NCBI GenBank assembly: GCA_934621295.1
Contig: CAKTVB010000002.1
Span: forward strand, 62,001-126,000
Direction: 5' to 3'
Length of the DNA stretch: 64,000 nucleotides
From: an uncultured Collinsella sp.
GTDB lineage: Bacteria > Actinomycetota > Coriobacteriia > Coriobacteriales > Coriobacteriaceae
Shown here: piece by piece, positions 42,525 through 50,980 of the stretch
Position numbering within the stretch: position 1 is the stretch's first letter
Layout: each line of letters opens with the position of its first letter
Notes under the pieces: model-generated
What the model was told of the DNA's origin: nothing
The model's database searches: none
What the model saw: only the letters and a program-made list of their open reading frames with translations
Made by a program: the position numbers and the translations under genes

Positions 42525-43427
42525 ATGGCTGACCAATCCGCTCAGACCGATGAGCTTACCTCGCGCGAGCGCATTAAGCGCGCCCTCTCTCATGGCAAGG
42601 CCGGTCGCATCTCCAAGGACACGTCCAACAAGGTGATGCTCGGCGTCTTCCGTGCTGCTGCCTATATCACGACGCTGGTGCTCGTTGCCATCATCGCTTA
42701 TGTGGTGATCAACGGCTTGCCGCACATCTCGCCCGATTTTATCTTTGGCTGGCCCGAGGGCGTCAACGCCGAGGGCGGCATCTGGCCCACGATCGTCTCT
42801 ACCATCTACGTTACGGCGCTCGCTATGCTTATCTGCACGCCTATCGCCGTGCTCGCTGCAGTTTATCTTGCGGAATACGCCAAGCAGGGACGCCTGGTCA
42901 ACATCATTCGCTATGCCGCCGATGCTTTGGCTTCGGTGCCCTCGATTGTCATGGGCCTGTTTGGCTATGCGCTCTTCGTTGAGGCCATGGGCCTGGGTCT
43001 CTCCATGCTCTCTGCTGCTATGTCCCTGGCGCTGCTCATGCTTCCCATCGTCATGCGTACGACCGAGGAGGCCATTCGCGCCGTGCCTCGCTACATTCGC
43101 TGGGGTGCATATGGTTTGGGCGCCACCAAGTGGCAGGTCGTGAGCAAGATTGTGCTTCCTTCCGCCTTCGGTCGCATCGCCACGGGTATCGTGCTCGCTA
43201 TCGGGCGCGCCATCGGTGAGACCGCCGTTGTGCTCTACACCATGGGTCAGGCTATCAACATGCCCTTCACGCCGCTTGATTCCGGCCGTCCCATGACCGT
43301 TCATCTTTACCTGCTCGCCAACGATGGCATTAACATGAACGCTGCCTACGGTACCGCACTCTTGTTGATGATCATCATCCTTGCGTTCAACCTGTTCTCT
43401 CGCTATCTGTCGCGTCGAAGCCGATAA
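42525..43427 (+). CDS. pstA: Phosphate ABC transporter permease PstA
   Basis: A 300-residue permease partner of PstC with about six membrane helices. ADALASVPSIVMGLFGYALF and the EAA loop AVPRYIRWGAYGLGATKWQ are typical, as is GRAIGETAVVLYTMG. GGAGG precedes ATG 42525 by 7 nt. The N-terminal 40 residues are charged and cytoplasmic. Confidence 0.96.
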   Translation: MADQSAQTDELTSRERIKRALSHGKAGRISKDTSNKVMLGVFRAAAYITTLVLVAIIAYVVINGLPHISPDFIFGWPEGVNAEGGIWPTIVSTIYVTALAMLICTPIAVLAAVYLAEYAKQGRLVNIIRYAADALASVPSIVMGLFGYALFVEAMGLGLSMLSAAMSLALLMLPIVMRTTEEAIRAVPRYIRWGAYGLGATKWQVVSKIVLPSAFGRIATGIVLAIGRAIGETAVVLYTMGQAINMPFTPLDSGRPMTVHLYLLANDGINMNAAYGTALLLMIIILAFNLFSRYLSRRSR

Positions 43428-43445
43428 GTCGCATAAAGGAGTCCC

Positions 43446-44249
43446 ATGTCTGTCTATCAGTCCGCGCCCACGCCCGAGTCGAGCGCTATCATCGCCAAGG
43501 ATTTTGACTTTTGGTACGGAGATTTCCACGCACTTACCGGCCTTAACGTCAATATCGCTCGCAACAAGATCACTGCGTTCATCGGCCCTTCTGGCTGCGG
43601 TAAGTCGACCTTCCTGCGCTGTATGAATCGTATGAACGACCTTATTGAGGGAACACATGTGAGTGGCTCGATGTCGCTCGACGGTAACAACATCTACGCT
43701 CCGGGCGTGGATCCTGTCGACCTGCGCCGTCGCGTGGGCATGATCTTCCAGCAGCCCAACCCCTTCCCCAAATCCATTTACGAGAATGTCGCTTTTGGCC
43801 CCCGACTGCAGGGCGTGACTAGCAAAAGCGACCTCGACGATATCGTTGAAGAGTCCTTGAAGCGCGCCAACCTTTGGAAAGAGGTCTCCAATCAGCTCTC
43901 GAAAGATGGCTTGGCGCTCTCTGGTGGCCAGCAGCAGCGACTGTGCATCGCTCGCGTTCTGGCTGTGCAGCCGGACGTTCTCCTGATGGACGAGCCCTGC
44001 TCTGCCATCGATCCCACCTCCGTTCAGAAGGTTGAGGACCTGATGGCCGAGCTTGCGCCCGAGATGACGATTATCATCGTTACCCACAGCATGCAGCAGG
44101 CGGCACGAATCTCCGATTACACTGCATTCTTCTTACAAGAAGTTGCGGGCGAGCCTGCTACACTTATTGAATACGGTCAAACCGACGCGATCTTTACTAG
44201 TCCCATGGATCGTCGCACGGAAGACTACATCACCGGCCGCTTTGGCTGA
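43446..44249 (+). CDS. pstB: Phosphate ABC transporter ATPase PstB
   Basis: A 267-residue ATPase. Walker A is GPSGCGKST (about 48-56), the PstB motif IFQQPNPFPKSIYENV follows, the signature is LSGGQQQRLCIARVLA and Walker B is VLLMDEPCSAIDP, with the switch His in VTHSMQQA. AAAGGAG precedes ATG 43446 by 5 nt. It energises PstCA import and, with PhoU, relays phosphate status. Confidence 0.97.
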   Translation: MSVYQSAPTPESSAIIAKDFDFWYGDFHALTGLNVNIARNKITAFIGPSGCGKSTFLRCMNRMNDLIEGTHVSGSMSLDGNNIYAPGVDPVDLRRRVGMIFQQPNPFPKSIYENVAFGPRLQGVTSKSDLDDIVEESLKRANLWKEVSNQLSKDGLALSGGQQQRLCIARVLAVQPDVLLMDEPCSAIDPTSVQKVEDLMAELAPEMTIIIVTHSMQQAARISDYTAFFLQEVAGEPATLIEYGQTDAIFTSPMDRRTEDYITGRFG

Positions 44250-44313
44250 TCTGCGCCCGGTGCCCGTTCTTTGCGAGTTGCACATGCTCGCATCTGTCTG
44301 ATTGGAGAAACCC

Positions 44314-45186
44314 ATGCGCAAGCTCTTTTCACGTCAGCTTATCGAGGCGCGCCACGAGATGCTTTCCATCTACGAGGCCGTCGACCTGACGCTCCACGAT
44401 GCCGTCACCGCGTTCTTGACGAGCGACAAGAAGCTCGCCAACAGGACCAAGAAGGCAACCTTACAGATCGATGCCCGCTGCGCCAACCTCGAGGCCGTGT
44501 GCTACAACCTCATCGCAACGCAGGGCCCTGTGGCATCCGACTTCCGTCTGCTGCAGACCATCATCTACATCGATTTCAACCTGCAGCGTATGACCGATAA
44601 GGTTCGCCAGATTGCCCGCGCGGCAAAGCATAAGGTTAAGGCCGATATTGAGCTGCCTTCCGAACTCAACGACCTCATCTTGCGTGAGGCCGATTGCGTC
44701 TACCGCGTTGTGGGCTCCTCCATTTCCGCTCTTGTGAACAACGACATGAGCATCGTTTGCGGTCTTTCCGATCAAGACGAACCCGTGCACCAGATTTACG
44801 AGGAGTTCTTCCGCACGTACAATCGCATGAGCGCCCCCGAGCTTTCGGACGATAGCTCCTATGATGACCTACGCCGCACGATCATGGTGTCACGCTACCT
44901 GGACCGTACTGCCTCCATCTCCATCGATGCGGCATGCCGCCTGACCTTCCTGCTCACTGGCCAGCGCCTGACCGCTTCCGACCTCGCTGATATCGACGAG
45001 GATGAGCTGGAGAGCATGCGCGTGCCTTCCGGCGAGGGCGTGGTATTGGACCCCAAGACCGATGTGCAGTACGTTGCCAAGCTTCCACTGGACGAGGTGG
45101 GTGAGCAGCTCCGTCGTCTGATCGAGTCCCTTGATGGCGACGATGACGATGCTGATGGCGACGAGGCTGTGGCCACTGAGGAGTAG
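44314..45186 (+). CDS. phoU: Phosphate signalling protein PhoU
   Basis: A 290-residue protein with two PhoU helical repeats; the first holds LTLHDAVTAFLTSDKKLA and DFRLLQTIIYIDFNLQRM, the family's metal-binding bundle residues. It is longer than the usual about 220 because of a C-terminal extension ending in an acidic Asp/Glu run. ATG 44314 follows TTGGAGAAACCC; the TTG inside that site at 44302 is not used. It should restrain PstSCAB and the phosphate two-component system, which is not in the window. Confidence 0.9.
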   Translation: MRKLFSRQLIEARHEMLSIYEAVDLTLHDAVTAFLTSDKKLANRTKKATLQIDARCANLEAVCYNLIATQGPVASDFRLLQTIIYIDFNLQRMTDKVRQIARAAKHKVKADIELPSELNDLILREADCVYRVVGSSISALVNNDMSIVCGLSDQDEPVHQIYEEFFRTYNRMSAPELSDDSSYDDLRRTIMVSRYLDRTASISIDAACRLTFLLTGQRLTASDLADIDEDELESMRVPSGEGVVLDPKTDVQYVAKLPLDEVGEQLRRLIESLDGDDDDADGDEAVATEE

Positions 45187-45238
45187 CCATCCGTTATCTG
45201 TCGTTTGGCATGCAAATAAACTGAGGTTTTTGAATTTA

Positions 45239-45269
45239 GGCGCGGTGCCCGCAGCGGTGCCGCGCCTTT
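45239..45269 (+). terminator. Weak terminator after phoU
   Basis: GGCGCGG (45239-45245) pairs with CCGCGCC (45260-45266) followed by three T. Confidence 0.5.
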
Positions 45270-45311
45270 GCGTTAGTATGGCAAAAAGTCGTAAACCCTA
45301 AGGTGGACGGG

Positions 45312-46061
45312 ATGATGGGCATGGCTCAGACATATCTTGATGAGGTGCGTCGCCGTCGCGAGGAAATCTTGGAGCGGGTTGATATCGCGCTCGGTCACGC
45401 CGGTCGCTCCCGCGAGGACGTCAAAATCATGGCGGTATCCAAGACGGTTGATATCGATGCTGCGGCCGATGCCGTGCGCGCAGGCTACACCTTGCTGGGG
45501 GAGAACCGCCCACAGGAGCTCGTGCGTAAATTCGAGGGCTTACATGCTATTGAAGATCTGCCGCAGGTTCGCCTGGATATGATTGGCAACCTGCAAAAGA
45601 ACAAGATCAATGCCGTGCTGGGCCATGCAGAAGTGATTCACTCCATCGAATCGCTCAGCCTGGCTCGTGCAGTATCGGAGCGCGCTGCCCGTCGTGTCGA
45701 GGCGGGGGAGCGGTCTGTCCCTCAGCGGGTTCTTTTAGAAGTTAATGTGAGCGGTGAGGAGTCGAAGTCGGGATTTGCGCCCGAGGCCCTTCGTGCATGT
45801 GCCGAGGATCTCATGGAGCTTTCCGGCATTTCCATTCAAGGGCTTATGACTATGGCTCCCCGGGGTAGCAAGGGGGTGGCCGCAAAGACATTCGCCGGCT
45901 TGCGCGAGCTTCGTGATGAACTGGAGGGGCTCTATCCCTCTTTGACGCTCAGCGAGCTTTCGTGTGGCATGAGCGAGGATTTCGATGTAGCCATTGAGGA
46001 GGGCTCAACCCTCATTCGCCTTGGTAGGGTGGCATTTAACCCATCCTTTGCACTACAATAA
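45312..46061 (+). CDS. yggS: PLP homeostasis protein YggS (YlmE)
   Basis: A 249-residue COG0325 protein that binds pyridoxal phosphate and keeps free PLP and some amino-acid pools in balance. The PLP lysine is in IMAVSKTVD (about 42-50); GENRPQELVRKF, MIGNLQKNKI, SKSGF and SCGMSEDFDVAIEEGSTLIR are family signatures. ATG 45312 has AAGGTGG 5 nt upstream; neighbouring ATGs at 45315 and 45321 are possible. It reopens the division cluster (yggS-sepF-yggT-divIVA) after the pst operon. Confidence 0.94.
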   Translation: MMGMAQTYLDEVRRRREEILERVDIALGHAGRSREDVKIMAVSKTVDIDAAADAVRAGYTLLGENRPQELVRKFEGLHAIEDLPQVRLDMIGNLQKNKINAVLGHAEVIHSIESLSLARAVSERAARRVEAGERSVPQRVLLEVNVSGEESKSGFAPEALRACAEDLMELSGISIQGLMTMAPRGSKGVAAKTFAGLRELRDELEGLYPSLTLSELSCGMSEDFDVAIEEGSTLIRLGRVAFNPSFALQ

Positions 46062-46136
46062 CCACAGGCTGATGCGTGTGGTTTGACCATACACCCACCT
46101 ATACATCAATCGCACTACGGGCAGAAAGGTACCATC

Positions 46137-46883
46137 GTGGGCTTTCTAGATGAACTCAAGAACAAGCTCCCCTTCGGCCAGGCGGGGGCCTACCCAGAAG
46201 ATGACTACGGCGCAGAAGAAGGCTACGACGACGCCTACTATGATGATGCGCCCGAGGGCGGCTATCCAGATGATTCCTACGGCGCGGGCGCTTACGGTAC
46301 GTCGAATAACTATGGCTATGATGATGAACCCAGCAATGGCGTTCTTGGTCAGACGCGTCGCGGCGAGGCCGAGTCCGTTGCCGTCTATACGCGCAGCGGC
46401 CAGCTCGTTGGCGATGCCGATCGTCATGCAACTACGTATAACCCTCCTGCACGCTCGCAGGATGCTGTCGCATATCGTCCGGGTGCCTATGATACCCCCT
46501 CGAGCTATGCGAGCGGCATGCATGCTACGCCCGCTCCCGCACCTACCCAGACGTCCACGACGTCTGCGACTGCGGACCGCGTCGCTGCTGTGATTAATGG
46601 TACGCCGCAGCTTCCGGCATATGTTTTGCGCCCCGAGAGCTATGACGATGTCGAGACGGTAGTTCGCCGTGTGCGCACCAAGCAGCCCGTCGCTCTCGTG
46701 TTCGTGGGCGTTCGTACCGAGGTTGCCAAGCGCGTGCTCGATTTCTCCTATGGTTTTGCCTGTGGCTTGGGCGCTTCCGTGCGCGAAGTGGGCGATCGTG
46801 TGTTCATGGTGCTGCCCCAGGGCTGCGAGGTTAAGGATTCCGACCTGGCCAAGCTGCGCGCCGATGGCTATCTCAAGAGCTAG
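46137..46883 (+). CDS. sepF: Cell division protein SepF
   Basis: A 248-residue SepF. The N-terminal amphipathic membrane-binding helix is VGFLDELKNKLPF; a long Asp/Tyr/Gly-rich linker (about 15-165) precedes the C-terminal SepF domain (about 167-245) with YVLRPESYDDVETVVRRVR and a GDRVFMVLPQG end. GTG 46137 is chosen because AAAGGT lies 7 nt upstream and it places the amphipathic helix at the N terminus. SepF binds the FtsZ tail and tethers the ring; with ftsA missing it is probably the main anchor. Confidence 0.92.
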   Translation: MGFLDELKNKLPFGQAGAYPEDDYGAEEGYDDAYYDDAPEGGYPDDSYGAGAYGTSNNYGYDDEPSNGVLGQTRRGEAESVAVYTRSGQLVGDADRHATTYNPPARSQDAVAYRPGAYDTPSSYASGMHATPAPAPTQTSTTSATADRVAAVINGTPQLPAYVLRPESYDDVETVVRRVRTKQPVALVFVGVRTEVAKRVLDFSYGFACGLGASVREVGDRVFMVLPQGCEVKDSDLAKLRADGYLKS

Positions 46884-46891
46884 GTGAGTGC

Positions 46892-47161
46892 GTGAATCCT
46901 TACACAATCGTTAATCTCATCAATACCCTGGTCAATTTTTATAGCACGCTGATTGTGATTTGGTGTCTGCTTACTTGGATTCCCATGAAGCAGGATGGCT
47001 TGCTTGCCGACATCGCTGCCGTGATCGGGTCCCTCGTCAATCCGTATCTCAACCTGTTTAGGAAGATGATGCCTGCGACGATGGGCATTGATTTCTCCCC
47101 GGTAATTGCAGTTCTTGCGTTGACCGTGGCAGAACGTTTGCTGATTAGTATAATTTTGTAG
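46892..47161 (+). CDS. YggT-family membrane protein (YlmG)
   Basis: An 89-residue protein with two membrane helices (about 8-28 and 65-88) and the YGGT family sequence LVNPYLNLFRKMMP between them. GTG 46892, 8 nt after the sepF stop, has AGGTGAG upstream. The family lies next to sepF in many Gram-positives and chloroplast relatives affect nucleoid and division; its molecular job is unknown. Its 3' end contains the -10 box of divIVA. Confidence 0.88.
   Translation: MNPYTIVNLINTLVNFYSTLIVIWCLLTWIPMKQDGLLADIAAVIGSLVNPYLNLFRKMMPATMGIDFSPVIAVLALTVAERLLISIIL
47149..47154 (+). promoter_or_regulatory. -10 box for divIVA inside the yggT 3' end
   Basis: Perfect TATAAT about 70 nt before the divIVA ATG. 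TTGACC at 47120-47125 is 23 bp away and too far for a normal -35. Confidence 0.45.
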
Positions 47162-47221
47162 GTACGCGGATGCTCTTGGCAACGATGACCTTGAGCATGG
47201 CGAATGAAAGGAATGTTTTAG

Positions 47222-47905
47222 ATGGCTATTACACCAGCTGATATTCAGGCTCAGACCTTCTCCGAGGCCAAGCGCGGCTATGATCCCGGCGAGGTCGATG
47301 TCTTCCTGGAGCAGGTTTCCGCCGAGGTCGACGCGATGCTCAACAAGATCGTAGACCTTAAGAATCGCCTGACCGCTACCGAGCAGCAGCTTGCCGATAC
47401 GCAGAATCAGCTTGCCCAGGCTCAGGCTGCTCCTGCCCCGGCTCCCGCTCCGGCGCCTGCCGTGCCCGATTACACCGCCAGCGAGCGTCAGATCTCCGCT
47501 GCGCTCATCGCTGCCCAGCAGACTGCCGATAACATCGTTAACGAGGCCCGTGAGAACGCTGAGCGCATCAAGAGTGAGGCTGACGCCAAGGCGCGCGAGG
47601 TCATTCGCCAGGCTCTCGCTGAGAAGCAGAACGAGATTGAAGAGATCGATCGCTTGAAGGCTTCCCGTGAGGACTTCAAGAACGAGTACATGAAGCTCGT
47701 CCAGCACTTCATGGATGAGGCTCAGAACTCCTTCCCGCGCGACCTGATGAGCTCTACGCCCACTGGTTCCGCTGCCGCTCCCGTGGCAGCTGCTCCGGCA
47801 GCTTCGGTTGCCGCTCCGGCTCCTGCCGCACCTGTTGCTGCTCCTGCCGCTGTTGCCGATCCGTTTGCTCCGATCGATAACTTTGGTATGGACGACCTGG
47901 ACTAG
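47222..47905 (+). CDS. divIVA: DivIVA-type polar/septal scaffold protein
   Basis: A 227-residue coiled-coil protein. The membrane-binding DivIVA N terminus is MAITPADIQAQTFSEAKRGY with GYDPGEVDVFLEQV (19-32); coiled coil follows (about 30-70), interrupted by a Pro/Ala repeat, then a second coiled coil (about 90-160) and an Ala/Pro-rich C terminus ending FGMDDLD. It recognises negative membrane curvature and recruits wall-growth and division factors. AAAGGA lies about 10 nt before the ATG. It ends the division cluster. Confidence 0.93.
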   Translation: MAITPADIQAQTFSEAKRGYDPGEVDVFLEQVSAEVDAMLNKIVDLKNRLTATEQQLADTQNQLAQAQAAPAPAPAPAPAVPDYTASERQISAALIAAQQTADNIVNEARENAERIKSEADAKAREVIRQALAEKQNEIEEIDRLKASREDFKNEYMKLVQHFMDEAQNSFPRDLMSSTPTGSAAAPVAAAPAASVAAPAPAAPVAAPAAVADPFAPIDNFGMDDLD

Positions 47906-47932
47906 CAGTCACGGTTCATATTCAAGATATAC

Positions 47933-47973
47933 AAAGCGGGACCTTTTCGAATTGTCGAGAAGGTCCCGCTTTT
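47933..47973 (+). terminator. Intrinsic terminator after divIVA
   Basis: A 17-18 bp stem with arms beginning AAAGCGGGACC (47933) and ending GGTCCCGCTTT (47962-47972), T run at the end; the A run opposite also permits use from the other strand. Confidence 0.9.
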
Positions 47974-48083
47974 ATTCGTAGTGCTCAATGGTTTATTTTT
48001 CCGTTTAACTGGGAAAATGACCGTCTACCGATGATGCTGAGCTGGGATTTTGCCGCTCTGGTATAAATAGATTGTCGTTGGTG

Positions 48084-48115
48084 CCGCTCAGCATGTATGT
48101 GCTGGGCGGTTTTTT
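48084..48115 (+). terminator. Second plus-strand terminator before the nitroreductase gene end
   Basis: CCGCTCAGCA (48084-48093) pairs with TGCTGGGCGG (48100-48109), one T-G pair, followed by six T. It is 110 nt beyond the divIVA terminator, so it either backs it up or ends a short separate transcript; TATAAA at 48062-48067 precedes it. Confidence 0.85.
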
Positions 48116-48116
48116 G

Positions 48117-48644
48117 TTAGAGGGTGAAGTCGGCAAGCGAGATGCAACGAGCCTCGCGCGCTTCGGACGCGGTAATCGTCTCGGCGGGGTAGCCAAGCGG
48201 CAGCATGCTGATGGGGCGCAGACCTGCGGGCAGGCCAAACTGCTCTTTGATGACCTGGGGGTCAAATGCGCAAACCCAGCAGGTTCCCAGTCCCTGTTCC
48301 GTCGCCGCCATCATCATCTGGTCGACAACGATAGAGGTATCGATCTCGCTCGAGTTCATCTGGTCGTACTTGCGTACCCAGGCGCGCTCGGTCTCGGCAC
48401 AAGCGATGATGACCGCTGGGGCGCCAAAGATACTGCCGTCGCGCTCGAAGCGCGGGCAGGCGAGGGCAGCGCGTGCAAGATCGTCTTTGCTTGTGCATAC
48501 CTTGATTCGCGTCGGGTGGTTGTTGCAGGCAGAAGGGGCAATCCGACCGGCTTCGATTACATGTGCAAGCACAGCATCCTCAACGGGACGATCCTCGTAG
48601 CGGCGGCAGGAAAAACGAGTGCGCGTAAGATCTTCAAAAGACAT
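48117..48644 (-). CDS. Nitroreductase-family FMN oxidoreductase
   Basis: A 175-residue nitroreductase. RTRFSCRRYEDRPVE (about 7-21) is the FMN phosphate-binding N terminus, RIAPSACNNHPTRI follows, and EQGLGTCWVCAFDPQVIKE is the second FMN/substrate region; LPLGYPAE is near the end. ATG 48644 has AAAGGG 6 nt upstream; the frame to 48710 is rejected. The cysteines near the active site (SACNN, GTCWVCAF) are typical of a subgroup whose substrates are not known. Single gene, or first before a gap from DUF47. Confidence 0.9.
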   Translation of the reverse strand: MSFEDLTRTRFSCRRYEDRPVEDAVLAHVIEAGRIAPSACNNHPTRIKVCTSKDDLARAALACPRFERDGSIFGAPAVIIACAETERAWVRKYDQMNSSEIDTSIVVDQMMMAATEQGLGTCWVCAFDPQVIKEQFGLPAGLRPISMLPLGYPAETITASEAREARCISLADFTL

Positions 48645-48723
48645 AGCAATCCCTTTCAAAAAGCGTCTGCTTGATTCGCCATTCAATTGTAGCGTGATAG
48701 GGGCGCGCAACCCGAGGGCGACC

Positions 48724-49347
48724 TTAGCTGTTTTTCATAGCAATCGTCGCAACGGTCTCAGCAACGTGCTCAAGGGAGTCGGCGCAGAGTTCAAGGAAAG
48801 TGTAGACGTCGCGCCATGCGATGACCTGCAGGGGGTCGCTGCAGGTGGTGTGCAGCTCACGCATGGCATGGACATACAGGCTGTCGGCCTCCTCCTCGAT
48901 GGAGTTGATGGCAATAACGCGCTGGTGGAGGGTCTTGGATTTCTTGAACTGCGGGAGCTCATCCATCAGGGCGCGCATTTCTTTGCAGCCGCGCACAACG
49001 GTATCTACCATCTGGAGCGCGTCGGGGCGAATCTCAAGGATGTTATCGAAATACAGACGATGAAGGACGCCTTCGACGTGATCGGTTACCGCATCGAGCT
49101 GGTTGCTCAGAAGTCCCATGTCCTCGCGCTCCATTGGCGTGATGAACGCTTTAACAAGGGCATCGGACATCTGGTGGCGCAGCTCATCGGCCGATTGCTC
49201 GATGGCATGCATCTCATCGAGCTTTCCGTGAATCTCGCCGGGGTTAAATGAGCTCATGATATTGGCGAGGAACTCGGCTGCCTTGCAAGAGCAATCCGCG
49301 CAGGCACGGTAGTTGTCGAAGAAAAACGTATCGTTCTTTTTAGCCAT
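48724..49347 (-). CDS. DUF47/PhoU-like regulator paired with Pit permease
   Basis: A 207-residue all-helical protein of the DUF47 (PhoU-divergent, YkaA) family. DNYRACADCSCKAAEFL near the N terminus, LDEMHAIEQSADELRHQM and NSIEEEADSLY contain the family's metal-binding Glu/Asp positions. It lies 21 bp downstream of the Pit permease gene, the usual pairing, and is thought to gate that transporter. AAGGAT precedes the ATG by about 7 nt. Confidence 0.9.
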   Translation of the reverse strand: MAKKNDTFFFDNYRACADCSCKAAEFLANIMSSFNPGEIHGKLDEMHAIEQSADELRHQMSDALVKAFITPMEREDMGLLSNQLDAVTDHVEGVLHRLYFDNILEIRPDALQMVDTVVRGCKEMRALMDELPQFKKSKTLHQRVIAINSIEEEADSLYVHAMRELHTTCSDPLQVIAWRDVYTFLELCADSLEHVAETVATIAMKNS

Positions 49348-49368
49348 GGTGAATCCTTAACTAACGGT

Positions 49369-50418
49369 TTAGAACAGGAACATAAAGAGCTTTGCCATCG
49401 CGTAGCTGATGACGCCGCATCCGGGGAACGTGAAGATCCAGGTGAGCATCATGTCTTTAACGACGCCAAAGTTAATGGCCGAAAGACGGCGAACCGCGCC
49501 TACGCCCATGATGGCGCTGGTCTTGGTGTGCGTGGTCGATACGGGAATGCCCAGTACCGTCATGACCAAAAGGCAAATCGAGCTGGAGAGGTCGGCGGAA
49601 AAGCCTTGGTATTTTTCGAGCTTAACCATGTCCATGCCTACGGATTTGATGATTTTCTCGCCGCCCACGCTCGTGCCCAGGCCCATTGTCACGCTGCAGA
49701 GCATCATGAGCCATATGGGGATTACAGCTCCGGCAACATCGGGCTGGCCGGAGGCAAATGCCACGCCCAAGAAGAGCACGCCGATAAACTTCTGACCGTC
49801 TTGCGCGCCATGCATGAAGCTCATGGTGGCGGCGCTAAAAATTTGAGCGTATTTGAAGAAGGTGTCGGTACGTCGACGGTCGAGTCCCGCGCAGATAACG
49901 GTGACCACTTTTGCAGTTGCCCAGCCAATCGCAAAGCCAAAGAGCAGGCTCATCACCAGGCCGTAGATGACCTTGATCCATTCGTCCATATTGACGCCGC
50001 CGGCGCCTCCCAGGGCAATGGCAGCACCGGTGAGGCCGGCGATGAGGCTATGGCTTTCGCTGGTGGGGATGCCAAAGATAGAGGCGCCCACGCTATAGAC
50101 CACAATCGAGAAGAGCGCTGCGCACAGCGCCACAAGCGCCATGGTCGTGTCTCCGCCAAAGTCGACCATGTTGCTGATGGTCGAGGCGACGCTCGCGTTG
50201 ATGTGGGTCATGATAAGGACGCCAAAGAAGTTGCAAATGGCGCTCATGATAATGGCCGATCGCACGCGCATGCATCGTGTGGTGACGCAGGTGGCGATGG
50301 CATTAGGGGCATCGGTCCAGCCGTTGACGAAGATAACGCCCAACGTGAGGGCAACGGTGATTGCCAAAACAGGATTCGAGGTTACCTGTTGGAGAAAAGA
50401 CGCAAGAGAGATTCCCAC
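49369..50418 (-). CDS. pit: Low-affinity inorganic phosphate transporter, Pit family
   Basis: A 349-residue PiT permease with about ten membrane helices. The duplicated signature is visible as FVNGWTDAPNAIATCV (about 30-45) and GIPVSTTHTKTSAIMGVG near 298, with SESHSLIAGLTGAAIA in between. GTG 50418 is used with AAGGCGG 5 nt upstream. It is the first gene of pit-DUF47 and gives the cell a second phosphate uptake route beside PstSCAB 5 kb away. Confidence 0.93.
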   Translation of the reverse strand: MGISLASFLQQVTSNPVLAITVALTLGVIFVNGWTDAPNAIATCVTTRCMRVRSAIIMSAICNFFGVLIMTHINASVASTISNMVDFGGDTTMALVALCAALFSIVVYSVGASIFGIPTSESHSLIAGLTGAAIALGGAGGVNMDEWIKVIYGLVMSLLFGFAIGWATAKVVTVICAGLDRRRTDTFFKYAQIFSAATMSFMHGAQDGQKFIGVLFLGVAFASGQPDVAGAVIPIWLMMLCSVTMGLGTSVGGEKIIKSVGMDMVKLEKYQGFSADLSSSICLLVMTVLGIPVSTTHTKTSAIMGVGAVRRLSAINFGVVKDMMLTWIFTFPGCGVISYAMAKLFMFLF

Positions 50419-50565
50419 GACGTCCGCCTTAATCGAATTTCGCTACAAACGTGAACTAAGATACCCTTTACACAACCTTGACGCACGGTTGATGTTTGCG
50501 GGCGTAGCTATTTTCTCGGCAATCGACGATTTGGTAAAGCGTTTTAAGCGTTTTGTGAAAGAAAG

Positions 50566-50954
50566 AGACGAAGTGGGCCGATAAGCCGGGTTCTGTCGTG
50601 GACGATCATTTATCTTTGCCCGCATACCGAGGTACGCGGTGCAGCAGTCGCACGCAACCCGAACGCGGACCGGGCCAGCCCATAGCGTTCCTATTCGCGT
50701 TTGCTCCGGATGGGGTTTACCAAGCCGCCGCGTCACCGCGACGCTGGTGGTCTCTTGCACCACCGTTTCAGCTTTTCCCTTTACGTGCGCCAAGGCGCGC
50801 GCAGGTGGGAGTCTTCTTTTCTGCGGCACTAATCCGTCGGGTCACCCCGCCTGGCCGTTAGCCAGCATCCTGCCCTGCGGAGCCCGGACTTTCCTCACGG
50901 ACGACATGCCCCTGACGGGACTGCGTACGCGCGATCGCCTGGCCCACTTCGCAG
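50566..50954 (-). ncRNA. rnpB: RNase P RNA, bacterial type A
   Basis: The catalytic RNA of RNase P, about 389 nt on the minus strand. The invariant GAGGAAAGTCCGGGCTCC block (plus 50883-50900) and the 3' ACAGAACCCGGCTTAT block (plus 50583-50598) are exact, and P1 is formed by GCGAAGTGGGCC at the 5' end and its complement at 50568-50579. A -10 box TACAAT (plus 50961-50966) ends 7 nt before the predicted 5' end. Apparent reading frames through this interval are not genes. Confidence 0.97.
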
Positions 50955-50960
50955 GTAAGG

Positions 50961-50980
50961 ATTGTAGCACACGCTATAAT
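50961..50980. promoter_or_regulatory. Back-to-back -10 boxes for rnpB and cutC
   Basis: The minus-strand TACAAT (plus 50961-50966) fits the rnpB 5' end, and a plus-strand TATAAT (50975-50980) faces cutC. The -35 boxes would overlap each other's territory; neither is consensus. Confidence 0.55.

Noticed and set aside
41943..44087. Open frame of 714 codons antisense to pstC, pstA and pstB
   Set aside because: Covers three certain transporter genes; low-complexity His/Arg/Asp translation without family.
47391..47905. Pro/Ala tandem repeats in divIVA as a mobile or unstable repeat
   Set aside because: They are irregular low-complexity linkers commonly found in DivIVA proteins, not exact DNA repeats.
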